DNA from: Amoebophrya sp. AT5.2
Taxonomy: Eukaryota; Sar; Dinophyceae; Syndiniales; Amoebophryaceae
Assembly (NCBI GenBank): GCA_005223375.1
Contig: RXOD01003896.1
Location: 1 to 39,032 of the forward strand
Direction: 5' to 3'
DNA length: 39,032 nucleotides
Part shown: positions 19,805-30,261 of the stretch, one piece after another
How the letters are laid out: every line of letters begins with the position of its first letter
How positions within the stretch are numbered: the stretch's first letter is position 1
The notes under the pieces: model-generated
Told to the model about the DNA's origin: nothing
Seen by the model: only the letters and a program-made list of their open reading frames with translations
Database searches by the model: none
Translations under genes and position numbers: made by a program

Positions 19805-21461
19805 TCACTTTTTACCTCGGCGGCCAAATACCTCGATGTAGAAGCCTCCGCCGTTCCACACCGCCAGCCCTACAAACAAGGCTACCCAGCACGCCATCCC
19901 TTCCCGGCTCCAGTACCACAAGGGCGCGGGCAAGTACCACCCGCACGTGGACGCAAAATTTATCACCAGGTACCACAACGGCCGCATCTTCTTCCCGCCG
20001 GGAAGCTCGTCCCACTGCCGCTCGGCTGTTTTCGACTTCGTCGTCAGGTAGCGGTACGACGTGAGATAGGCCGGATCCTCGGGCAGGCCGATCGGCGCCG
20101 GCAGGTTGATGAGGCACACGTAGAGGATTAGGTGCGCGAAGTAGAACACCAGCGGCAGGAAAACCGCGTCGAGCAGGGAATAGGTGGCCGGAAGCGTGAA
20201 CTCGTAGACGGTGGAGGAGGGATCCGAAAAGAGCAGCGGCGTGGAGCACTTCAGCACCTTGGAAGTTTTTCCCGCGGCGGACAGCGTTGTTTCCCCGTGC
20301 GGCAGCGACGTTTCGAAGCAGGAGCTCGCATGGCGCAGGTGGAAACAGACGAGCAGCGGCGCGAGGTGAATGAAGCAGGAGGTCATCTTGTCGAAGGAGT
20401 GGAAGACGAGCGAATTGCGGAACAGATACACCGCACCGCTCAACGGGCCGACGGAAATCGCGAACGCAATGGTGAACAGTTCGGGAGTGTCGGGCGCGAT
20501 CCAAAGGTACCAGGCGAGGATAAAGTTCCCAAAGTAGCAGAAATCCAGGAGGAAATACTCGTACCTTGTATAGTACGTTCCAATTCATTGCAAATTTAGG
20601 AAATTTATTGTGCATGGGTGAATCAATGCAACGAGGACAAGCAACGCACCAGGGCTAGTCTGTTAAATGGATCAGTACTTCAGCCTCCGGTACAATACGA
20701 AGCGCGCCGGTACGAGCGCGAGCAGCAAGGCCGTGTAGATCCAGAGCACCAGTCCGTCCCGCCGCCCCAGCAGAAAGCAAACCGCGAAGCAAAAAACCGT
20801 GGCCAGCAAAAACGTGACCTTGTCCTGGAACTTGGAGTAGATGGGCTGCTTCTTCTCGGACGCCAGAACGCGCTTCAGCTCGAGATCCACGACCTCGCGA
20901 TCTGTGATCAGGAGCGCCAACCGCCGCGCCTGAAGCCGCGTACCACCTCCTGGTGCTGCACCTCCGCCGGAGGCCCCGGGAGCTTCCCCGAGTTTCACGG
21001 GCAGAGAACGGCTGTGCTGGAACTTCTGGCCGCTGGTGTCAGAAGCCATGTTCTGCGTCAGGTCGTCTACTCCTGTCGATGGTGGTGGTGCTGGAGCTTC
21101 TTGACCGGTATTCGGAGGCTTCGCCGCCTCGAGATCAGAGTCGGCACCAGGGTGAATTGGAATTCTTGGATCGTCATCCGCCGTGCTACGAAGCAGCGTC
21201 TCGGGCGCGACCGGCACGGACATCCTGCGACGCTGCTTGATGGTTTGGCTTCCGTCCTCAACGAATTGTTGCAACTTATCATCTGTTCTGTTGCAGATCC
21301 TCTTTCGCGCCGCCAGACCACCGGTCAATGGCCGACTGCGACTTACTACCACTTGGCGAATGACAATTAATGGAGGTAGTCTACTTCCTTGCTGACGCTG
21401 CTGCTGCTGGACCACTCGAACTAAGCTTTGCATTGTTGGCGTCGTCAATTCCGCCACTCAT
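19805..21461 (-). CDS. GPC1: Glycerophosphocholine acyltransferase, GPC1 family (481 aa, 3 exons)
   Basis: Enzymes of this family (DUF2838/GPC1) acylate glycerophosphocholine to lysophosphatidylcholine using acyl-CoA, in a polytopic ER membrane protein. Exons 21461-21385, 21287-20679 and 20564-19805 total 1,446 nt in phase; the introns are 97 nt (GTAGAC...ACAG) and 114 nt (GTACTG...CAAG). The N-terminal ~150 residues are a disordered leader with no counterpart I know. The membrane core begins at KVTFLLATVFCFAVCFLLG. Family signatures follow: YEYFLLDFCYFGNFILAWYL across the second splice, SVGPLSGAVYLFRNSLVFHS, FDKMTSCFIHLAPLLV, and the C-terminal WNGGGFYIEVFGR just before the TGA. An alternative start at the ATG at 21433 reads through intron 1 without splicing. 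I favour the spliced form because it gives an ATG at 21461 and a coherent N-terminus (MSGGIDDANNAK). Family assignment is strong; substrate is inferred. Confidence 0.9.
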
Positions 21462-22050
21462 CCTCAGCGCTCGTTTGCACATGCACGCTCAAAAACTCTA
21501 TTAACTCTCGATATTCAAAAAATATATATTTTTAAAGGCAAAAAAAGAGGACGCACGAAGAACCACTACAATGTACTTTTCTCGAATTCGTGGTCGCGGA
21601 ATCCAATAGCCATACGCCGCCAGTGCGGTCCAAACAAGAAACATACGCCGTCCTTCAGGCTGTGAGTCAAGGCTTCAACGTAAAGTGCTCGTCTGCAGCG
21701 TTGTTCGAAATGCAGCTGCGACGTGTGATAATTTCGAGGCACGGCAGCAGGTAGGCTGAAATGTGAAGACTCCGCCTCCGCGCCATGCCGACACAAATTC
21801 GACGACCACGAATGGCTGGTGTCCTTCCACCAGACAGCTTCACTTGCATTTGATTTGTGCCTGCAAGTTACAGCTCAAATGGTGAGCCTGGACGTCAATG
21901 AATAAGTAGTGGAAACAATACGAAATTATCGTAGTCGATTTGTAAGAAAGCCAGAGCTCCTGCGACTAAGTAGCCGAATGGTTTTTGTTCAACGATGGCA
22001 TTTTGGATTTAGTTTGATCCCACGATGACGATGTTAATATTGCGCCCGTC
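21462..22050. other. Intergenic, AT-richer, one doubtful minus ORF
   Basis: This lies between the SUMO protease stop and the GPC1 start. A minus-strand frame at 21566-21796 reads plausibly near its end (SLKDGVCFLFGPHWRRMAIG), but it has no clear start or partner exon. An A/T tract (AAAAATATATATTTTTAAA, about 21516-21536) lies just upstream of the GPC1 start on its coding strand and could be promoter-proximal. That is a guess. Confidence 0.3.
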
Positions 22051-25000
22051 TTAACGCGAGCGACCGCGCGAGCGGGGTCCGCCCCGTCTCGATCTGGAGT
22101 ACCTCGGGCCGAGTCGCGAGCGGGGTCCGCCCCGTCTCGATCTGTGCCTCTGGTGCGCCGCAACGTCGCTCTTGCGCACCGGCCGCGGGGTTGCGCGGAT
22201 GCTTCCGGCCGTCTGCGCCGGTCGCTCCTGCTCCTCAACGAGCTGCGGCTCGATCTGCGTCTTCCAGAGGCAGTCACTCCGTAGGCCGTGCCGGCGACGA
22301 GCTGCATCCAACTCCACCATCATCCACGTCACATCGTCCAGCCAACTCCGGGGGACCGCTTCCAACTCCGTATGCAGCTCTTCCAGCGCGATGTCCAACT
22401 CCACCAGCAGATCAGCAAGCTCGGGGCCCAGATCCAAGCCGTCGCTTCGAAAGCCCCGAATCTTACGAAAAAGCCAAGCCTTCCGAAATTTGGGTGGAAC
22501 CCAATGCCAAAACCTCTCAGCGATTTGCTGCTCAGTCACTCTTGCCCGTGTTGCTGCAGCTTGCCGCAGTAGCGTCCTAGTTGGATTCGTGCTCTCCAAG
22601 TCCGGCAAGGGCAACTGGTCCCATTTACTTGGGGTGGGCTCGTGCCAGAGCGTTCGCCGTCGCGACGCAGCTCGTTCCTCGCGCGGCGGGTCCGCCACGG
22701 AAATGTTTGCACGGTCCGCGGCTTCCTGCTCCCCCTCTTCGGTCCGCCTCTGCTTCAAGCGTCTGCCGTCCTGGCCCTCGACATCTCCGCCAGCCATCGC
22801 GCGCTTCGAACGCGCAGGCTGCGCAGCGACCTCCCTCGCTAAGCCTTCCTCTTCGAGCAAAGTCGGCAAAGCAGGCAAAGACGCTTTCCTACTTGATGAC
22901 GTCGGCGCCGCTTCAACTTCATCTGGCTCTGTCAGGTTTTTCTCGATTTCGATTGTGATGAAGTTGCGCCAGTCGTCAATTTCTGCCGGCGTTGCCTTGA
23001 GCGCAAATGGTCTTTTGTCCCGAGACTTGACGTACTGCCGCAACACCTGCACTGCGAACACGATCGCGAACACCCCGCAATCAATGTTGTTGTTCTGCTT
23101 TGGCACGCCGTGTTGCTTAGCGTAGCTGGCGCTGCCTGTCCCGACTGTGTGGTTGTCGTCGATGACGTTGTAATCGTTTGCGTCCACTTCTCGCGCCCAC
23201 CCTTGTGTAAAGGAGAACGGTGGCGCAGCGTCCGACTTCTTGTCTTTCCACTCGTCGGCGAGGTACTTCTTGATGTAGCGAAACCAGCTGGGCATTGTTG
23301 CTTTCTTTTCCCTACCCAAGCTGCAGAAGTGGATTAGTTCTCTTTTGCGGAAGTCCACGACTCCGAGACTCCAGTGGGTTCCGTCGCCCAAGGGCACGAG
23401 GATAAGGTCCAACCCGAAAAGGTCCACGCCTCTGCTCGTCGTCCATCTCTTCACGGCCGAGTAGTTGTAGACCCCACCGCCTTCTTTGCCCTCACCCGCG
23501 AGCTTGTTCCAGAATTGCGTGGGCCAGACAAAGGCGCCCGTCGCGCCCCACCGGAGCTGGCCGCCGTGCTGCCGTTCCGGCTTCAACAACTCGCAAGCCG
23601 CGACCAGGAGATAGAAGTCGATCACCTGGTCGTTTAGCCACACCCCTGGTCTCAGCGTGTCCAAGTCGTGCCCCGAGATTTGGATCCGCGACTGGATCCG
23701 CGACCAATGCTTGCGGTCGCCGATGGGCTGCCGCGAGTGCGCCGGGCACCTCTCGCGGAGAGCAGTTGCGCGGTTCTGCCTATCCTGCCGCTGCCTATCC
23801 TGCAGGATCATCTGCTCTGCGACTGCTGCTGCGCATTCATCCCCGAGCCTTTTTTCGTCTTCTCCTTCGCGATGGACCGTTCGGAGGAGCGAGCCATTGC
23901 TGCTGGTACGTCGCTGCGCCGGGTCAGACGGATCAGAGTTCGTCTCATCATGGTGCACGACCACCTGAGGGCTAGCCTCTTCGGACGTAGGCGGGACGTT
24001 GGCTGGATTCGGCTGACACGCTGCAGCAGGGCGTGCTGTTGCTGGTTCTTGTCCTTCTTCTTGGTCGGTGTGGGGCGCAGCAATCCTCACTTCGATCGAG
24101 TCTCCGTCTTCAGTGTGGCCCTCTTCTTCTACATCGTTCGAGAGCTGGAGACGCGTACGCGCATCGCCTTCAGCAGCTGGGCCACTATGTTGGTCGGCGT
24201 CAGCTTCCACCTCGTCGTCCGAGTCACTGAGAACTACAACGACGCCTTCGCCTCCAGCTGCAGTACTATGCTGGCCAGCATCAGCTGTCGTATCGCGAAA
24301 GAGCTGGCCCTGGACACCCCCTTTCATACTGTCAACAACTGGAACGCTTGTTACTGGAACGCCAGTTCCGATTTCGACACCGTCGCCATTGGCGCAGCCT
24401 CCAGCAGCATCCCCCTCCCTGCCAGAAGATGCAGCAGGACGAAGGGCAGTATGTTTTTCCGCAACGTCTCTTGCTGACTGGATTGCGTTTTGCTCAAGCG
24501 CAAGCGGGAAGACGGCTACGGCGACGCTCGTACTCGCACTATCTCGTTCATCGGCGTGGTCCGTTTTGTGGTGTGGTTCTCCTCCCGCTGGCGTCAACAC
24601 GTCGCGAGCTTTCTCCACCTCGTTGTCGCTGACTTCGAATTCGATCGTCCTCAAACCAGAATGCAGCGCGACGCCTGCCGGCGGAGGAATTTCACTTACT
24701 GTTTTCTGCTCTTCCGCCAACTCCATGCCCGCGCTACCAGTACCAGCCAGAAAAGGGCCGTCCTCGCCTTTTCCTGCGTACGCGTAGGCCGCCCCTGCTT
24801 CAACTGGTTCCTCAACAGCGACAGGCACAGTAGCTTCTTGATTCGCGTCGCCCTCCTTCGGTAGTGGTGTCGCTGCTCCGACTGGAATCACCCCGTTGCG
24901 AGGAGACTTTTCGTCGTCATTGTCGTTGACCGTCACACTGGAAAAGTTCGCGGCAGTGCCTAGCGCCGCCGGCGGAATATCGACCATGCTTTCGTTCTGC

Positions 25001-26663
25001 ACTACGCTGGCGCTGCTAGCCGGAACTGCACAAGGATCTTCGTCCGCCTCCGCTCTTGGAGGTTCTAGTGCTATTTCTTTCATCAAGACGTCGTGCTGTG
25101 GCGATGTTGAAGCCTCCCTCTGTTGGTCATCTTCCCCCGCGCGAGCCGTCTGCAGCGGACCGTCTTTCTTTTCTGCAGGCGGCGCTCCTGCTTCGGCCTG
25201 TTGGGATTCAGCAACGACAAGTACAGCGGGGTCTGTTTCCACTGCTGCGGGCGCGGGCCCCTCCTTCGTCATTTGTGAAGAAGAAGCGGAAGAGGTGTCG
25301 CCAGCGCCTTCACACGACGCCGACCACGCAGAGGCAGACGCGAACGAATCTGACGCGGCCGAGGTCCCCGGAGACCACGGCGCTGCTCTGCCTGCCGCGG
25401 GCTGTGAAGCGGCTGCGGAAGAAGGTGCTGACGAAGTCCCGCTGGCATTTTCGGAATGATGGCCCTTTGATCCGTCACAGGCAAATGTTCCGTGTGGGCC
25501 GGCCAAATGCGAGGCACAGGCACTGGAATTGCCCTTAGCTGCTGCCTTCGAGATCATCCTCTGGGGAGCTACAGCACGTTGCTGGCCTTTACTCCGTTGC
25601 GCGAAAGTCCTGGGGATTTTCTGCTCTTTCTGCTGCTGCTCTGGCTCGGACGCTAGTGGCGCTTCCCTGCTCGGAGAGCCCGCCGCCACCCCTTTCCATA
25701 TGATCTGCTGTTCCCAGCCGTGACCAGATGATCTGCTGGCCGCGCCCCCCTTTCCTACATTTTCAATTTGCCCAGACCCAAAATGAGCAGCTGCCTCACG
25801 ACGCTTCTCCTGCTCCCGCTGGCGGTTGAGGTGGTAGACTCGTTGCTCTTCACGCCACCGCAGCTCGTTTCCCTGGCGCGCGATCTCCTGTTGCACGCGG
25901 ATCCGCTCCTGTTCATCCTTGCGATCGTCCAACAACATCCGCTCGAGAAGCCGGAGGCGCTCCCTGTGGGAACTTGCGGCGACGGCGTGCGCCCTTGCCT
26001 CGTCCCGATGGCGCTCGGCGTCTGAGGCACGTGGTTCGCACCTCTCGATGTCCACCCAGCCAATAGCCCCGCCCAAGACGGAGGCGTGGGCGTAGGGTTC
26101 GCCATCCAACCACAGTAAGCCGTGGTCCTGCGTAACCCTGAGTTTGTGAAATCATTGATTGTCGTCCATCAAGACTTAAATTAATGAGTAAGCACCCCTG
26201 GCCACCGCACGCGTACACGAGCCGATCTATTTAAATTCTATTAAACGCTAATGCAAAGGCAATACCTGATATTTTTCGACGAGAGCTCCTCCGCCCCTGA
26301 CGAGGTGAAAAAAGCCGCTTCCCCGGTGAGACAGTCGCTCTCCGTGTGGGCTCCCGCTTGTGGTTGTCCTCCGGGTGCGTTGAAATACCACAAGTAATGG
26401 CCGCACTCTTTATGCCGGAACTCCCTAAGCTCGACCTTCGGTTTCGATTGCGCTTCGATCTGGTCCTTGCGTGTGTTCCTTATGCCCATGCGCGTCGCAC
26501 GCAGCTCCGGCGCCACAAACTTCGGAACAGGAGGCAACTTCGCGAGCCGGTCGCAGATCGCGGCGCTTCCCGTTTCTTGTCGTGATTCCGGCGATTCGTC
26601 GACTGTCTGGCGAGCTGGACGACCACCTGCCGCCACCGCCTGCTCCTGTTCTTTGGACGACAT
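22051..26663 (-). CDS. Ulp1/SENP-type SUMO protease (C48), 1,494 aa, 2 exons, atypical triad
   Basis: C48 cysteine proteases cleave SUMO precursors and SUMO conjugates. Exon 1 is 26663-26266 (start ATG, MSSKEQEQAVAAGG) and exon 2 is 26137-22051. The 128-nt intron (GTATTG...CTCAG) joins in phase 2 to give ...SSKNI-R-VTQDHGLLWLDGE. After an N-terminal region of unknown fold (EFRHKECGHYLWYF, GGAIGWVDIERCEPR) come a Glu/Arg-rich coiled coil and ~600 disordered residues. The protease domain then runs from about residue 944: LRPGVWLNDQVIDFYLL, GTHWSLGVVDF with catalytic His at about 1053, and KQNNNIDCGVFAIVF with the oxyanion-hole Gln and nucleophile Cys at about 1153. At His+17, where Ulp1 has the catalytic Asp of the DSL motif, this protein has Cys (FCSL, codon 23323-23325). 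The C-terminus is Arg/Ser-rich from a duplicated 29-bp unit. Family membership is certain; activity is open. Confidence 0.92.
22067..22143. repeat. Two 29-bp direct repeats encoding an Arg/Ser/Gly tail
   Basis: The 29-bp unit beginning CGCGAGCGGGGTCCGCC occurs at 22067-22095 and 22115-22143. On the coding strand it gives RSRRGGPRSR twice at the extreme C-terminus of the SUMO protease. This is a recent local duplication extending a basic RS-like tail. Confidence 0.9.
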
Positions 26664-27552
26664 TAGGGAGCGGTCTGAGAATACCACTGCGGGTAACAAG
26701 GAACTACGTATTAAGTATTTCTTCAAAAACAATAACTTTGATCGGGTCGCGCAGATGCGTACTGAAGAAAAACGATGAAGCGCACAATGCGTGCCTAGCT
26801 CCTGCTTCTGGTCGTCGCGAATATTAGTTTCCTTCACATTTGTTGTGATATTTATACGTCTTACGTCTACTCTATGTGTGAAAGAATATGTGAAAGTGAA
26901 TCGTCTTCTTTGTTTGCGCGCTGGCTACATCGCCTAAGTATGTCTTTTTAGGAGCAAAATCTACAGGACGTAATAAATGGGCCGACTCACGTCAGGGGAA
27001 GCCTCTTGAGAACGAGAACCGGGGAAAGATTAGGGGTGTAGTTCTTCGCGCTCATGCGCTGCTCCTTGTAGACAGTCACGGCATCGACGTGTTTCTATCC
27101 GACGACCTCCGTCAATGAATGACAAACGAAACAAGATTTCCTAGTTTTACTTAAATCAACTGGGGCAGTTTTTTTTTTGTCTCCATTGGGGCTTCCTTCG
27201 ATCCAGAAAAGGCGATTCAATGCATTCCGATTCCACGACGATTTATTGGTGAAAGAAGCGCACGCACGAACAATGCCCAAGAACGGACTCTGATCAAAAA
27301 GTGTCTCATCAATCATGCAGAAGGAGTTCGCGGCCCTTTGTTTCTTGAATCAATTTTGCGATCTCGAGCTGACGTCTCATAATTCGCCTGCTGTCTACAA
27401 ATTCACTCACGGCGTCTATTCATTCATTGTCCACGTCGGCGCTCAGCCAAATCACTTGATACATTGCGCATCAGAAGCCGCGCTTCAAAAATTTCACGTT
27501 TCAGGTAGAAGTAGAACTTCAATTCTGTAAATTACATATATATCTTTTATCT
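26664..27552. other. Intergenic between the SUMO protease and the TTD14-like gene
   Basis: The frame of SUMO-protease exon 1 stays open to 26837, so the 5' UTR or an earlier exon could extend there. An acceptor-like TTCTCAG lies just upstream of the ATG at 26663. Other short ORFs (27095-27316 minus, 27315-27530 plus) show no recognisable domain. Confidence 0.3.
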
Positions 27553-29581
27553 TCACGCCGCTTTTGCTGCTCTTCGCTCGGCCAGTTTTCTCGCCACATT
27601 GTAGCTGTCGTAGTTCGCGTCACGCGTCACTTCTCTTAACATCGAGCCCGCACGCTGGGTTGCGCCTCTACTTCCGAACAACTGCCACCACGCCACAGTA
27701 CTTCTAGATTCGCCTCGCAGAAACGGCGGCATCGGCACTCGCGCCGTGCTACTTTCCGCCTCTACCTCCAGGATGCACATTGGCTCGGGAAGCGTGAATA
27801 TGTTCAGCTCGTAGTAGAATCCTTCGTACAGAAAGACTGCCAATTGCTTTCGCACGGTGGTGGCGCCTTTCTTGCGAGCTGTCTTGAGGGAGCCGTAATA
27901 GGTGCGTGCGTCGATCTGCCGCTCCGACATGCTGGGAGGAGCGTAGTATTGGTCGCAGTCGGAAGACTCGCCGCTTGCACTAGCGCTAACACTGCTGGCG
28001 GAAGATGCTTCCACATGATTTTCTCCACCAATCCCGATGCCCGCGCCGCGCCCGAAGGCCTGCAGAAAATAGCTCGCGCCGTCGCCGTCAACGGCCTGGC
28101 GCATGCGGATGCGCTGGCAGCGGTTCACGTAAGTGGTTTCCGTGTTGAAGAGCTGGACTGATACATCGTAGTCGCTCGCGCGTTTTGTGAGCTCCTCGGC
28201 GGTCATGTACTCAACGGCAAACTTCCGTAGGCAGGCGCCCGGGACAGGCTCGCCGACAACGGTGAGAACCTGTACTTATGAAGAAGTATGAAAAAGGAGG
28301 ACGTACACGACGAGGAGGACGTACACGACGAAGCGTGGTGATCAAAAAAACCAGGGCAGAACAAACTTTAAGTGGTTGACCCAGCGGGTTTTTTCACTTT
28401 TAGTTTTACCTTGCAGCTATATAAAAAGTACTCTTTCTTACTTTACCCGGTTAACGGCCCGTTTCATCTTTCCTCCGAAGCCCCCTTCCGCTTCGTTGTC
28501 GACGATGTAGAGATGTTCGTGGCCCTCCCACGCGGCGAGCGTTCTGCTGTCCAGCGCGCGCGCTTCCTCTGCGGACTCGTGCCGCACGTCTGTCCCCCCC
28601 TCCGCCTGCTGCAGGGAGTAGAATTTCTCGGCACCTCGCGCCGCGGTGACCAAATGGATCACGGCCTCGTAGCGGCGGTCTCGCAGCTGGTGAGTCGTCA
28701 TACTCAGCTCGGACTCTGTGACTAAAGTCCACTCATCAGCACTGCAATACGCGCGTCCGTCCATCAGCCCCCGGTCGGTCAGCACCACGGCGTTCTCACC
28801 GCAACCTTCCGCAAGCGCAACCATGGTGTCCTCGAGCCGCATCTGCACCTTGTATTCAGTTCGTTTCCCGATCCAGCTTCCTCGTCCCGAAACATTTTTT
28901 CTTCGGTATTTGTGTGCGTGACCACTACACCACTTCATTTCAGATTTTTTCTCGCCCGAAAATCGTACCCGTAATGTGTAGGCGTCTGTGACGTGGTGAT
29001 TGCTACTGCAAAAGACGAACAACTACATCTACTTTCTTGATCTTGCCCTTGCGCAAAAATGTTCTACTGCAGCTCACCCTGGCCACGTGTGCCTGGAACC
29101 GCACGACGCTTCCCTCCTGCACTTCATGGTCCGAGAACCGAAAGCCGTTCGCCACAAGGATCGTGCACGCTTCGGGGACGGTGAAGACGCGGTAATTCCT
29201 GTTCTCCAGCTCCTCGCGCAGCCTCGCAAGTGCCGAGCTCTTCCCCGCGCACGGCCCGCCCGTAACCGCAATCCGAAACACGTCCTTCGCTCCTGGTGCT
29301 CCGGGTCGCTGCAGGGGCTCGTCCCTATCCACCTGCGCTCCTCCCCGGCTGGCCCGCCAAAAGCTCGCAACTTTTTTGGCTGCTGCCGGCCCGCTCGAGT
29401 GGCGCCGCTCGAAGGTATCATGATCAGAAGTGGACGACGATGTAGTAGTTGACGCGCCCTCACAGTGGACCGCGTTCTGGCGCAGCCCTCCCCTCTTGCT
29501 GCGCCCGCTCGTCCAGTTCGTGAGATGCGCAAGCGCAGTGGCAGTGCCAGCTGCTGTAAACCGATGAAAAGACGCGGACAT
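27553..29581 (-). CDS. TTD14-like protein: P-loop NTPase + triphosphate-tunnel (CYTH-like) domain, 540 aa
   Basis: Drosophila TTD14 binds GTP and phospholipid and is needed for TRP/TRPL channel traffic; homologues occur across eukaryotes, so the role here is inferred. Exons are 29581-29078, 28848-28447 and 28269-27553, all phase 0, giving 540 residues; introns are 229 nt (GTGAGC...CAAG) and 177 nt (GTAAAG...ACAG). The Walker A loop is FRIAVTGGPCAGKSSALARL, followed by YRVFTVPEACTILVANGF. Exon 2 carries LTDRGLMDGRAYCS, YEAVIHLVTAARGAEKFYSL and HEHLYIVDNE, all typical of the NTPase half. Exon 3 starts VLTVVGEPVPGACLRKFAVE and holds the tunnel-domain strands, including SERQIDARTYYGSLKTARKK and KQLAVFLYEGFYYELNIF, with a Ser-rich insertion in between. 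The N-terminus (MSASFHRFTAAGTATALAHL) is basic and hydroxylated and might be a mitochondrial presequence. The start could instead be a GTG just upstream, but ATG is preferred. Confidence 0.88.
28297..28332. repeat. 18-bp tandem duplication inside TTD14-like intron 2
   Basis: Two copies of gaggacgtacacgacga(g/a) lie head to tail at 28297-28314 and 28315-28332, wholly within the 177-nt intron (28270-28446). This is probably slippage with no evident function. Confidence 0.85.
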
Positions 29582-30261
29582 CAGGCGGGACTGACGCACT
29601 GACTCCTGAAATCAACTCCCCACCAGCAGGTAGACAATGAAGGAAGCGAGGAAGACAGACGCAGACGGGGACGCTGGCGGGGCTCATCAATGAAATCCCG
29701 CGTGGATGCAAGTCGACAGGCACCAGTGCGTACCAAAAATAGAAGTTTAAGTTTTTGTCTGTACGAAAAAAAGCTTTGCCAAAATCATCGAAATCATTGA
29801 AGCGAGCCCGAGCTGTTGTGCTACTGCTAAAAATGAATTGTACCTTGTCGCGCATCGCTGTTCTTTACTTACTCGCTCATACTTCAAGTGAAGCGAACGC
29901 ATGAAGAATGAAGGCCGTTTATGCAGCAGGTTCCTCCAGCTTCCTGAGACGCGACGACAACACGCGGTGGCGCTAGTGCGGAAAATCATGCGAAAGCGAA
30001 GACGAACTCGAACACGACGATTGATGAAGGCTGGATACCTCAGCTTTAAAAGAGTGCATGACGTCATCTTGCTGCAGCTCTATCACGAGTCGGATAGCGA
30101 TTAATGAGAATGAGTGAGCAAAGCTGTGTTTTTGATCTATCAACACGGCACGGATCATCCACCAATCACGCGGACTCGTTCTTGGAACGCAAATACAGGC
30201 GGCCAGAGACGATGGCTCGTACTCGTTCACAACATCAACATGCTATGAACCCTATACACAA
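29582..30261. other. Intergenic between the TTD14-like and pseudouridine synthase genes
   Basis: Only short ORFs occur on either strand (for example 29747-30067 minus, 29901-30104 plus), none with a recognisable domain. I see no repeat or RNA gene. Confidence 0.35.

Noticed and set aside
22172..24477. Long plus-strand ORFs opposite the SUMO protease
   Set aside because: The minus strand carries an unmistakable Ulp1 domain with catalytic motifs, so these are antisense shadows.
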